Made by a program: the position numbers and the translations under genes
Shown: positions 1 to 6,489 of the stretch, piece after piece
Layout: the number at the start of each line of letters is the position of its first letter
Numbering within the stretch: the first letter of the stretch is position 1
The notes under the pieces: generated by a model
Told to the model about the DNA's origin: nothing
The model's database searches: none
The model's input: only the letters and a program-made list of their open reading frames with translations
Assembly (NCBI GenBank): GCA_913052545.1
Contig: CAJXEF010000109.1
Location: 1-6,957 of the forward strand
DNA from: an uncultured Chloroflexota bacterium
Lineage (GTDB): Bacteria; Chloroflexota; Dehalococcoidia; UBA3495
Direction: 5' to 3'
DNA length: 6,957 bases

Positions 1-296
1 CAACAGGGGTTGGAACGAGATTTCAGCAAGACAAGGAGAAACGGCTTATAGATGGTAGAGAATACATTTTACAACAACCGTTAAGTGCTGATTTCGCGTT
101 TATAAAGGCCCGAAAGAGCGATACACTAGGCAATTTGATTTACAGAGGATCTAGTCGAAATTGGGGGCCTGTAATGGCTATGGCTGCTGCAGTTTGTATT
201 GCGGAGGTAGAGGAAATTTGTGAACCCGGAGAACTTGACCCTGAATATATTATAACTCAAGGGATTTTCGTAAACAGGATAGTTCGAACTAAATAA
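1..296 (+). CDS. 3-oxoacid CoA-transferase, subunit A (A1), 3' end only
   Basis: This is the C-terminal part (about 97 residues) of a family I CoA-transferase A (alpha) subunit; the gene starts left of the window and the frame is entered at base 3. These enzymes move CoA between a carboxylic acid donor and an acceptor such as a 3-oxoacid, in the cytoplasm, as A-B complexes. The visible part carries the family's end signature: TGVGT, IDGREYIL, ADFAFIKA, GNLIYRGSSRN, VMAMAA, then EVEEICEPGELDPEYI and GIFVNRIV before the stop at 294-296. No B subunit follows directly. The next gene, 80 bases on, is a B-A fusion, and its A half is roughly half identical to this tail by hand count. The substrate cannot be read from this fragment. 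Confidence 0.9.
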   Translation, partial: TGVGTRFQQDKEKRLIDGREYILQQPLSADFAFIKARKSDTLGNLIYRGSSRNWGPVMAMAAAVCIAEVEEICEPGELDPEYIITQGIFVNRIVRTK

Positions 297-326
297 AAGC
301 TTCATCACGCCGACGATGTCTGGTGA

Positions 327-339
327 CCGGATATTCCGG
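327..339. promoter_or_regulatory. short palindrome upstream of the CoA-transferase fusion
   Basis: CCGGA-TAT-TCCGG is a perfect 5-base inverted repeat around a 3-base centre. It lies in the 80-base gap between A1 and the fusion gene, about 37 bases before the preferred ATG. It could be an operator or a small hairpin in a shared transcript. Palindromes this short also arise by chance, so the call is weak. Confidence 0.2.
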
Positions 340-376
340 CCTAACATATCCAAGTTTATATCGTGAGAAACGTATC

Positions 377-1789
377 ATGGAATTAAATAAGTTAACTACA
401 ACGGAAATTGCTGGCAGGACGCTAAAAGAATTTTATTCAGGTCATACAATATGTCTAGGACCAGGGATGCCATGTAGTTTGGCAGAATTAGTGGATTCAA
501 ATTGCGGATTCAAATTGATGTCTGATAATGGTGCGTATGGATACAGGGAGAAATCGGACAGCGTGGATGAGTCAGGGCTTTTGAATTCTAACGGCAATAA
601 TGTGTCGATGTGTTCTGGAGCATCAATTATCAGTACTGATGAGCTTGGTGCGATGTTACGTGGAGGACATGTTGATTTTGCGGTAATAGAACCAGGGCAA
701 GTAGATAGTACAGGAAGCTTCACTCATTGGACTACTGCTCAAACAACCGGAATCCATGCTCCTGGTTCCGTCTTAGATTTGGTTCAAGGATGCAAGAAAA
801 CTATAGCCATCATGACTCATCTAAATGCTGAGGGAAATCCCAATATAGTCGATAAATGCTATGGTGTTGTTGATGGTATTTCCAATGTAAGTCTGATCAT
901 TACAGATATAGCAGTTATATCTGTACATGAGACGGGATTAAGATTGGACGAAGTAGCTCCTGGATGGGGTGCAGATGACGTACGTGTATTAACGGGGTGT
1001 CCGTTGATGGTTAACGAAAGTGTTAAAGAAATAGAGGTTTCTCAACTCCCGGTTACCTCTAAAAGTAAAGTGTACATGAGCAGTCTTGATGCCGTTAAGG
1101 ATATAGAGGACGGTTCAACCGTTATGATTGATGGTTTTGCAGGGCCAGGTGGTATGGCACATTACTTGCTTGTCGCTCTGAGAGATCACGGATCTAAGGA
1201 TTTAACTATTGTCAGTAACACTGCCGGAATAGCAAGGGTAGTAAATTTTGGGACACCACCAGGTAGGCTTGCGATTGACCATAGCATATTAATCGAAAAT
1301 AAACAGGTCAGAAAAGCGATAGCGTCTTATCCCGTATCTCCCTCGGCTTCTAGACCGAGCGCATTTGAGATCGCTTACAAACAAGGAGATGTAGAATTAG
1401 AATTAGTGCCGCAAGGGACGTTAGCAGAAAGGCTTCGTGCTGGTGGTGCCGGTATAGGCGCATTTTATACTCCCACGGGAGCTGGCACTAGAATAGGTGA
1501 AGGTAAGGAAAGTAAGATTATCGATGGGAAAGAGTTTTTGCTGGAGATGGGTATCAGAGCGGATTACGCCCTTATAAGAGGTTATAAAGCTGATACTTCG
1601 GGTAACGTAGTTTACAAGGGAACTTCTAGAAATTTTAATTCCGTTATGGCTCCGGCAGCTGATATCACTATTGTAGAAGTAGATGAAATCGTAGAACCAG
1701 GAGAATTGGATCCCGAATCGATAGTGACTCCGGGTATATATGTGAGTCGGGTAGTAAGGCGCCCGGAGGAATTTTCAGCGTACGAATAG
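377..1789 (+). CDS. Fused CoA-transferase, degenerate B-like half followed by A half (B1*-A2)
   Basis: This 470-residue protein holds two family I CoA-transferase domains in B-then-A order. Residues about 1-221 resemble a B subunit: CLGPGMP (26-32) matches the B motif NLGIGIP, then MLRGGHVDFAVI (93-104), LIITDIAV (173-180) and DEVAPGW (191-197). The catalytic motif SENG is SDNG here (49-52), so the active-site Glu is Asp50, and the GIGGAMDL loop is changed to HAPGSVLDL (127-135). Residues about 230-470 are an A subunit with SNTAG (280-284), LVPQGTLAERLRAGGAG (343-359), FYTPTGAGT (363-371) and EPGELDPESIVTPGIYV (440-456). The usual GGFGLCGIP loop is replaced by DGFAGPGGM (252-260). The ATG at 377 is preferred because homology begins soon after it; a GTG at 323 would add 18 unmatched residues. 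The ribosome site is weak (GTGAGA). B2 follows at 1831. The order and Asp50 suggest the B half is structural or altered and that B2 supplies the Glu; this is inference. Confidence 0.88.
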   Translation: MELNKLTTTEIAGRTLKEFYSGHTICLGPGMPCSLAELVDSNCGFKLMSDNGAYGYREKSDSVDESGLLNSNGNNVSMCSGASIISTDELGAMLRGGHVDFAVIEPGQVDSTGSFTHWTTAQTTGIHAPGSVLDLVQGCKKTIAIMTHLNAEGNPNIVDKCYGVVDGISNVSLIITDIAVISVHETGLRLDEVAPGWGADDVRVLTGCPLMVNESVKEIEVSQLPVTSKSKVYMSSLDAVKDIEDGSTVMIDGFAGPGGMAHYLLVALRDHGSKDLTIVSNTAGIARVVNFGTPPGRLAIDHSILIENKQVRKAIASYPVSPSASRPSAFEIAYKQGDVELELVPQGTLAERLRAGGAGIGAFYTPTGAGTRIGEGKESKIIDGKEFLLEMGIRADYALIRGYKADTSGNVVYKGTSRNFNSVMAPAADITIVEVDEIVEPGELDPESIVTPGIYVSRVVRRPEEFSAYE

Positions 1790-1830
1790 CAAAGACTGTC
1801 GTGTAAACTTTATAGAGGTTGTATTTGCAT

Positions 1831-2502
1831 ATGACTGTAGATAAGGAACGATTAGGAAGGGAAGTGGTAGCGATGAGAGTCGCCAAAGAGTTGCCTGATG
1901 GTGGTTACGTGAATTTGGGTATCGGTATTCCTACTCTTGTCTCCAGTTTTGTGCCAGATGGAAGTACAGTTTTTTATCATAGTGAAAGCGGCATTCTTAA
2001 TTGCGGGCCATTGGCAGATGAAGGTGAGGAAGATATTGATCTGATTAATGCGGGAGGACAATTCTTACAAGCAGTTCCCGGCATGTCATTCTTTAGTTCA
2101 GTTGAAGGATTCGCTATGATTCGAGGCGGACATGTCGATGTCACGGTTTTAGGGGCCCATCAGGTTTCGTCTAAAGGTGATCTCGCGAATTGGATGCTTC
2201 CTGAAAGAGGAGTTGGGAATATCGGAGGTGCTATGGATTTGGCTGCTGGAGCCAAGCGGGTCATAGTGGCTATGGAGCATACTGACAGATATGATAACGT
2301 GAAAATAGTTGAGGAATGTGATTATCCAATCACCGGCAAGGCTTGTGTTTCGTTGATTGTTACTGATTTAGCCGTGATGCAGCCCACAGTTGATGGGTTA
2401 ATACTCCTAGAGATCGCTCCAGGATGGAGTGTCGAAGAAGTGCAATCCGTGACAGGTGCTCAGTTTATCATCCCCCCGGATTTGAAAGAATACGAATTAT
2501 GA
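1831..2502 (+). CDS. 3-oxoacid CoA-transferase, subunit B (B2)
   Basis: A 223-residue family I CoA-transferase B (beta) subunit of normal length for the family. The oxyanion and CoA motif NLGIGIPT is at 28-35, and the catalytic Glu is Glu52 in SESG (51-54), the residue that forms the glutamyl-CoA thioester in this family. FAMIRGGHVDVTVLGAHQV, DLANWMLP, GNIGGAMDLAAGAKRVIVAMEH and LLEIAPGWSVEEV follow in the expected order, and it ends IIPPDLKEYEL. The ATG at 1831 is preferred, with AGAGG at 1813-1817; a TTG at 1819 would add only four residues. It lies 41 bases after the fusion gene and is probably cotranscribed with it. Because the fused B half has lost the Glu, this is the only evidently active B subunit here and may serve A1, A2 or both. 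The substrate is unknown; similarity to succinyl-CoA:3-oxoacid types is general. Confidence 0.92.
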   Translation: MTVDKERLGREVVAMRVAKELPDGGYVNLGIGIPTLVSSFVPDGSTVFYHSESGILNCGPLADEGEEDIDLINAGGQFLQAVPGMSFFSSVEGFAMIRGGHVDVTVLGAHQVSSKGDLANWMLPERGVGNIGGAMDLAAGAKRVIVAMEHTDRYDNVKIVEECDYPITGKACVSLIVTDLAVMQPTVDGLILLEIAPGWSVEEVQSVTGAQFIIPPDLKEYEL

Positions 2503-2644
2503 TAATAGTATTCCGTAAAGCTCGATTGTTTGTAATATTGAATCTGACAACAAGTTGGTATTATAGCTCTGTATAAAAACGTCAGCACCCCTGTCTTTAT
2601 ACATTGCTAGTTTATATATTGCGGAACCGACGCCTTGAATTTTG

Positions 2645-3640
2645 TTAACCCAGATTCAAGAGCTCCTCAAGATTCTTAAACAGAATTAAATCCTTCTCAT
2701 TTTGAGTCAGACTACTGAGTCCCTGAATCCATCCTACTGGATTAGGATCCCAGGGAACGAAAGGCCAGTCGCTCCCGAGGACTACCCTATCAGGCCCAAC
2801 CTGGTCGATTAAAAACCGTAAAGTTGCCTCGCTCATGACTACACAGTCGTAATATAAATTTCTTTGGTAGCTGCTGGGGGGGCTGGAAGTATATTGCTCA
2901 GATGTGTTTCCCCGCCACCCCCTATCGATCCTTCCCATGAGATAACAGGCAGGTCCTCCGCCATGAGCTATACAAACTTTCAAGTCGGGACATTTCTCTA
3001 GGATCCCACTACAGATCAGGGTTGCTGTTATGAGGGCATCTTCCATGGGGACACCAAGGCTATTAGGCATATTTAACCTTGTTGTACGTTCTGCCATCAG
3101 ATTGTGCTGTGGATTGGGGTGGTAGAATAAAACAGCACCTAATGATTCGGCCGCTTTAAATAGGGGCAAGAATTCCGGTTCATCCCAATTCTTTCCATTA
3201 ACTACGGTGTCTAATTCTGCGCCTTTTAACCCAAGGATATTTACAGCTCTCTCCAATTCTTTAATTGAGGCATCGACGTCTTGCATTGGTAATGTAGCCA
3301 TGCCAGCAAATCTATCTGGCCAATTCTTAGCCATTGAAGATATTTCATTGTTTACTTCCTGTGATTGGGCCAATCCGTCTGACGGTGATAAATGATACCC
3401 AAAGATTGGGGTATGTACAGATACGACTTGTAAATCAGTTCCTATAGAGTCCATTTCTTGGATACGGTCTTCAGGTTTCAATCTCACTTTGGGATGAATC
3501 CGTCCATTACGGCCTTCTCTGACCCAGAGGTGAGATTTATCTTCGGATCCGTACTTCATTCCATACCATTCATGCCCTGCATCTAAAACTTGCCACATGC
3601 ATTGAGGCAAAAGATGGGAGTGTATGTCTATATTACGCAT
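2645..3640 (-). CDS. Amidohydrolase family 2 protein, ACMSD-like metal-dependent decarboxylase or hydrolase
   Basis: A 331-residue TIM-barrel protein of the Amidohydro_2 type, the family of 2-amino-3-carboxymuconate-6-semialdehyde decarboxylase (ACMSD) and related nonoxidative decarboxylases. Metal-site residues appear in family order: HSH at His7 and His9, FYHPNP with His174, AHGGG with His226 (equivalent to the catalytic His after the metal ligand) and LGSDWPF with Asp291. Arg47 sits 12 residues before the DRIQEMD segment, matching the spacing of substrate-binding Arg51 in the Pseudomonas enzyme as I recall it; Arg237 or Arg243 could be the second substrate Arg. The start is well supported: AGAGAGG (3648-3654 on the opposite strand) lies 7 bases before the ATG. 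It converges with the CoA-transferase B2 gene and diverges from the cupin gene. Probably cytoplasmic, acting on an aromatic or dicarboxylic catabolite; the exact reaction cannot be read. Confidence 0.9.
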   Translation of the reverse strand: MRNIDIHSHLLPQCMWQVLDAGHEWYGMKYGSEDKSHLWVREGRNGRIHPKVRLKPEDRIQEMDSIGTDLQVVSVHTPIFGYHLSPSDGLAQSQEVNNEISSMAKNWPDRFAGMATLPMQDVDASIKELERAVNILGLKGAELDTVVNGKNWDEPEFLPLFKAAESLGAVLFYHPNPQHNLMAERTTRLNMPNSLGVPMEDALITATLICSGILEKCPDLKVCIAHGGGPACYLMGRIDRGWRGNTSEQYTSSPPSSYQRNLYYDCVVMSEATLRFLIDQVGPDRVVLGSDWPFVPWDPNPVGWIQGLSSLTQNEKDLILFKNLEELLNLG

Positions 3641-3647
3641 TTGGAAA

Positions 3648-3654
3648 CCTCTCT
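3648..3654 (-). promoter_or_regulatory. ribosome binding site of the amidohydrolase gene
   Basis: On the minus strand this reads AGAGAGG, 7 bases before the ATG at 3640. It is the clearest Shine-Dalgarno site in the left half of the window and fixes the amidohydrolase start. Confidence 0.7.
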
Positions 3655-3896
3655 ATTTGTCAGGGTTTGATTTCTTGGTTTGCGGATGCATTTATTCCGT
3701 GGAACCCAGTTTTACGCAAATTGCAACGACAGAGACCGGGCAATCATACTCAAATAACGATATTAAATACAGTTTCTCATCGGATTCTGTACATCCGGTA
3801 TCCTAGAAATGTGTATGTCTAAAATAGCCTGCCTATGCTAAACTCCGCCGGTAATTAGGGGGCACTGAAACACCTTATTGGACGATTCTCCTAATA

Positions 3897-4298
3897 ATGT
3901 CAAAGGTCTTCATTGCCGACGCAAGCAAAAATAACACAATGGAGTTAGATCGAATGGGAGTTTATAGGTTATATAGTGGCGAGGATGGACAAAGCCACAT
4001 AGAGGAGTTATCTGAAGATTTCATTAAGGATATTAAACTCGATGGATCAAGTATGAACTTCAGTGTTTCAAACAGAGAACCGGGACATTTCTCTGGTTAT
4101 CATCCGGCCCCGCGTAGAAGATGGCAGGTCGGAGTCGTAGGGAGGACCATCATAGGGTTGGGAGATGGCTCATCACATACTTTTAGCCCTGGTGATGTCC
4201 GATTAATTGAGGACCTTACAGGGCAAGGCCACACCACTACGTATCCGGATGGTTATAACGTCACCTTACAAGTAACAGCGTCTGAAGATATAAAATAG
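3897..4298 (+). CDS. Small cupin-fold protein
   Basis: A 133-residue protein with one cupin barrel. The strand pattern is clearest at 66-112: GYHPAPRRRW (67-76), GVVGRTIIGLGDG, then FSPGDVRLIEDLTGQGH (96-112). Relatives with the HPAPRRQ...PGD...EDxTGxGH pattern are common, uncharacterised single-cupin proteins. His69 and His112 sit where cupins place metal ligands, but the full two-His-plus-Glu set of motif 1 is not evident, so metal binding is uncertain. The ATG at 3897 has no clear Shine-Dalgarno site; the next in-frame Met residues (15, 20) are no better. It is divergent from the amidohydrolase across a 256-base gap, and a long inverted repeat follows its stop. A role in the neighbouring catabolism is guilt by association only. 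Confidence 0.78.
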   Translation: MSKVFIADASKNNTMELDRMGVYRLYSGEDGQSHIEELSEDFIKDIKLDGSSMNFSVSNREPGHFSGYHPAPRRRWQVGVVGRTIIGLGDGSSHTFSPGDVRLIEDLTGQGHTTTYPDGYNVTLQVTASEDIK

Positions 4299-4315
4299 CG
4301 GTTTAGTGGAATCAG

Positions 4316-4356
4316 GATATGAAAGAAGAAAAGATTACCTTTTGTTCTTTCATATC
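4316..4356. repeat. 18-base inverted repeat with 5-base loop
   Basis: Left arm 4316-4333 and right arm 4339-4356 are reverse complements at 17 of 18 positions (one G-G mismatch, bases 4328 and 4344), around the loop ATTAC. It begins 18 bases after the cupin stop codon. The arms are purine-rich then pyrimidine-rich and AT-rich, so it is not a typical GC-stem terminator, and no T-run follows. It could still end cupin transcription or protect the 3' end, or be a protein-binding palindrome or a small mobile-repeat relic. Confidence 0.6.
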
Positions 4357-4871
4357 AACGCTTGCCGGTTTTCTATATTTATCTAATAAAGACCTTCATC
4401 CGAAAAAACATTTCGTTTACGTTAGCGACTCGCATGCCGGTAACGCGTCAAATATCTATGTCGCATGCTCTACTACATATTTGGATAGGCTTGTCGATTC
4501 TCTCTCGAAATGCTTGTGTCCATATATTTGGAAAAACCATTCGATGTGGCCGGTCTCATTGTGTGGTTAGGGCCTGTAGATTTTGGGTTTAATGTATTAC
4601 AGCTTGCGTTGCGGCTCGAAATAGACGTGGATTTTGTTGGACATCTGGGTACGACCACCAATCTGCTGCGAGATTGGTTGGATCCAAAACTGCGGAGTGA
4701 ATAGAAGAAGTTCTGCTATGCCAAAGTCATCGTTATATCAGAGTTCACAAGCATTGAAATTATGTATCTCCAATAAACATACGTTTCTTATCCGTTGACT
4801 TACAGTTTGGCCGGTGCTAAGCTTCGCCCACTTAGGCCGCAAAAGTTGGTGCAAATGAACGATGAGTTATC

Positions 4872-4900
4872 TAGTTATAGATGCTAACCGCGGATATAAT
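4872..4900 (+). promoter_or_regulatory. candidate sigma-70 type promoter for the thi operon
   Basis: A perfect TATAAT (4895-4900) lies 17 bases after a weak -35 match, TAGTTA (4872-4877). Transcription from here would start near 4907 and give a leader of about 120 bases containing the hairpin at 4972-4998. An alternative is TTGACT at 4795-4800 with an extended -10 TGC-TAAGCT at 4815-4823. Both are weak by eye in an AT-rich stretch. Confidence 0.3.
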
Positions 4901-4971
4901 AATTACAATCGCTGCTTTACAAGAATCCTTTTATAACATGAAACTGGGACAATATGTAGATTAGTAAAGCG

Positions 4972-5005
4972 AACCGCCATGGAAAGAACATGGCGGTTTA
5001 TTTTA
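4972..5005 (+). terminator. Rho-independent terminator or attenuator hairpin upstream of thiG
   Basis: AACCGCCATG (4972-4981) pairs perfectly with CATGGCGGTT (4989-4998) around a 7-base loop, followed by a U-rich tail (TATTTTAG). The 10-bp stem with six G-C pairs looks like an intrinsic terminator. It ends about 30 bases before the thiG ATG, leaving little room for a separate promoter, so either it attenuates a thi leader transcript or it ends a transcript from upstream. No TPP riboswitch motif was recognised 5' of it. Confidence 0.7.
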
Positions 5006-5017
5006 GTACCGATTGCC

Positions 5018-5023
5018 AGGAGG
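5018..5023 (+). promoter_or_regulatory. strong ribosome binding site of thiG
   Basis: AGGAGG lies 4 bases before the ATG at 5028. It decides that start over the in-frame TTG at 5013, which would place the Shine-Dalgarno site inside the gene. Confidence 0.8.
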
Positions 5024-5027
5024 TATC

Positions 5028-5819
5028 ATGGCAGATGAGTTAGTGATTGGTGGTAAGTCGTTCAGTTCCCGTTTGATAGTGGGCACAGGCCGATATCGGA
5101 CCATGGAAGATATGGTAGAGGCCATTGAATCTTCTGGAACTGAAATGGTGACGGTAGCGATTCGGAGATTGGATCTTGATGATCCTAGCCAAAAAACTAT
5201 TTTGGATTATATAGACTGGTCTGTCATCAATATCCTGCCTAATACTGCAGGCTGTGGGACAGTCGAGGAAGCTCTATTTGTAGCAAGGTTGGGGAGAGAA
5301 GTCACTAAAACCGATTTTGTTAAATTAGAGGTTATTCCAGATACCAAATATCTTTTCCCTGACGCTGCTGCTACATTAGAAACTGCAAAGCAATTGGTCT
5401 CCGAGGGCTTTATCGTAATGCCGTATATACATGCGGACCCCGTTTTGGCCAAAAACTTGGAAGAAGTTGGCTGCGCAACTGTAATGCCTCTGGGCTCAGC
5501 TATCGGTTCTGGCCAAGGTATACACACAGTGGAAGAAGTAAAAATTATAATAGAGCAGGCTAATATTCCAGTAGTCGTTGATGCAGGATTAGCCGTGCCA
5601 TCCGATGCTGCTAAAGCTCTAGAAATGGGAGCTGATGCGGTTTTGGTTAATACTGCAATCGCACAATCGGAGAACCCGAAGCTTATGGGACAAGCCTTTA
5701 GACAAGGGGTGGAAGCGGGTAGGCAAGCTTATTTGGCGGGTCGTATCCCTGTAAGAACGGCTGCTGTGGCGAGTAGTCCCACGACAGATGTCCCGCAACC
5801 TACGCCGGTTAACAGTTGA
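5028..5819 (+). CDS. thiG: Thiazole synthase ThiG
   Basis: A 263-residue thiazole synthase, close to the usual family length. It condenses 1-deoxy-D-xylulose 5-phosphate, a glycine-derived imine and sulfur from ThiS thiocarboxylate into the thiazole phosphate of thiamine, in the cytoplasm. The TIM-barrel signature is complete: VGTGRY (18-23), TVAIRR (42-47), LPNTAGC (70-76), VKLEVIPD (98-105) with Lys99 as the Schiff-base residue, PDAAATLE, MPLGSAIGSGQGI (153-165), VVVDAGLAVPSDAAKALEMGADAVLVNTAI (182-211) and AGRQAYLAGRI (230-240). The common DAGIG is DAGLA here, a mild variation in the phosphate-binding loop. The tail after 250 is rich in Pro and Thr and overlaps the start of the next gene. 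The start at 5028 is set by AGGAGG. It heads a run with the ThiE/TenI gene, thiS and an unknown gene; a hairpin just upstream suggests attenuation. Confidence 0.97.
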   Translation: MADELVIGGKSFSSRLIVGTGRYRTMEDMVEAIESSGTEMVTVAIRRLDLDDPSQKTILDYIDWSVINILPNTAGCGTVEEALFVARLGREVTKTDFVKLEVIPDTKYLFPDAAATLETAKQLVSEGFIVMPYIHADPVLAKNLEEVGCATVMPLGSAIGSGQGIHTVEEVKIIIEQANIPVVVDAGLAVPSDAAKALEMGADAVLVNTAIAQSENPKLMGQAFRQGVEAGRQAYLAGRIPVRTAAVASSPTTDVPQPTPVNS

Positions 5820-6456
5820 TGTGTCTAAACTTGCTCTGCCGTCACCCTGCCTTTGCTTAGTTACAGATAGACAGTTGATTGGAGACGAAAAAATGCTGTC
5901 TGCGATTGGTGAGTCCGTTCGGGGTGGGGTAAATATGGTTCAGCTTCGTGAAAAAGATCTACCAGGTAGACGATTGTCAGATTTAGCGATGCGCTTGTCT
6001 GCAGTGATGACCAGGGAAACTTTGCTTTTAATTAACGAACGGATTGACGTTGCAGCTGCGACATTAGCGCATGGGGTACAATTAGGAGAAGAAGCTCTTT
6101 CAACCCATTCAGCACGTGCTATTTTAGGTAACGATGTCCTAGTTGGCAGGTCTGTACATTCGGTTAATGGTGCGAAGGTTGCCGAAAGGGAGGGGGCTGA
6201 TTTCTTACTGGTAGGTACTATGTTTGCGAGTTCAACCCATCCAGGAGAAGAACCTTCTGGGCCGGCTCTGGTTACCAGCATATCTTCTGCGTGCTCTCTG
6301 CCAATCATCGGAATTGGTGGTATTAATGAAACAAACGCGGCATCGATAATAGAGGCAGGGGCTCAGGGTGTGGCAGTTATATCCAGCATCCTGACCTCTT
6401 CAGACCCCTGTCTAACGGCCCGGAACTTGATCGCGAATATGTTAGAAGTGGTTTGA
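5788..6456 (+). CDS. thiE: ThiE/TenI family protein (thiamine phosphate synthase, or thiazole tautomerase)
   Basis: Up to 222 residues with the ThiE/TenI barrel: CLVTDR (23-28), VQLREK (51-56), LLINERIDVA (80-89), HGVQLGEEAL (95-104), VGRSVHS (119-125), FLLVGTMFASSTHPG (139-153), IIGIGGI (173-179) and GVAVISSI (194-201). ThiE joins thiazole phosphate to HMP pyrophosphate; TenI aromatises the ThiG product. Gln52, Arg54, Lys56 and Asn83 fit phosphate binding. Against a classical ThiE, the two Asp magnesium ligands known from the Bacillus enzyme appear as Glu84 and Ala103, and the Lys-containing THTK loop is STHPG. GRSVHS is TenI-like, but the TenI catalytic His appears to be Thr144. Both alignments are from memory. 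The start at 5788 (ATG) overlaps thiG by 32 bases; a GTG at 5821, directly after the thiG stop, is equally plausible and gives 211 residues. Neither has a clear ribosome site, so translational coupling to thiG is likely. Confidence 0.85.
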   Translation: MSRNLRRLTVDVSKLALPSPCLCLVTDRQLIGDEKMLSAIGESVRGGVNMVQLREKDLPGRRLSDLAMRLSAVMTRETLLLINERIDVAAATLAHGVQLGEEALSTHSARAILGNDVLVGRSVHSVNGAKVAEREGADFLLVGTMFASSTHPGEEPSGPALVTSISSACSLPIIGIGGINETNAASIIEAGAQGVAVISSILTSSDPCLTARNLIANMLEVV

Positions 6457-6489
6457 GAAGAGATTTGCTGAAAGGCAGGCAATTGGAAC

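Larger units (their letters stand above)
4299..4971. other. long intergenic region without a supportable gene
   Basis: About 670 bases between the cupin gene and the thi leader hairpin. Open frames here (4319-4570, 4362-4592, 4510-4704 on plus; 4473-4661 on minus) overlap each other, lack ribosome sites and show no domain I recognise, so none is called. Structure visible: the 18-base-arm inverted repeat at 4316-4356, an imperfect hairpin at 4812-4839 (CGG and CTAAG arms with bulges), and a TATAAT at 4895-4900. No tRNA cloverleaf was seen on either strand. It may be decayed sequence or a long leader or regulatory region. Confidence 0.5.

Noticed and set aside
1852..2061. Minus-strand frames inside the CoA-transferase and thi genes (such as 442-723, 1852-2061, 5207-5527, 5940-6308)
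   Set aside because: They lie antisense to strongly supported genes and have no domain features; they are shadows.
2571..2602. GTATAAA ... TTTATAC inverted repeat between the convergent B2 and amidohydrolase genes as a shared terminator
   Set aside because: The stem is only 7 AT-rich pairs with an 18-base loop and no T-run, too weak to call.
3624..3806. Plus-strand open frame in the divergent gap
   Set aside because: It begins inside the amidohydrolase gene on the opposite strand, and its product has no family features. The gap is better read as a shared upstream region.
4473..4661. Minus-strand frame with GPNHTMRP, faintly like the GPNHxLPT segment of histidinol-dehydrogenase-type enzymes
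   Set aside because: The resemblance is only a few residues, the following pattern does not fit, and flanking frames are broken. A decayed remnant is possible but not supported.
4319..4704. Overlapping open frames in the intergenic region (4319-4570, 4362-4592, 4510-4704)
   Set aside because: They overlap in different frames, lack ribosome sites and show no recognisable domain. The first starts inside the inverted repeat.
4705..4971. TPP riboswitch upstream of thiG
   Set aside because: GGATATAATAATTAC at 4892-4906 faintly recalls the GGATAAT core, but the CUGAGA element, the ACCUGAU segment and the pairing arms are absent.
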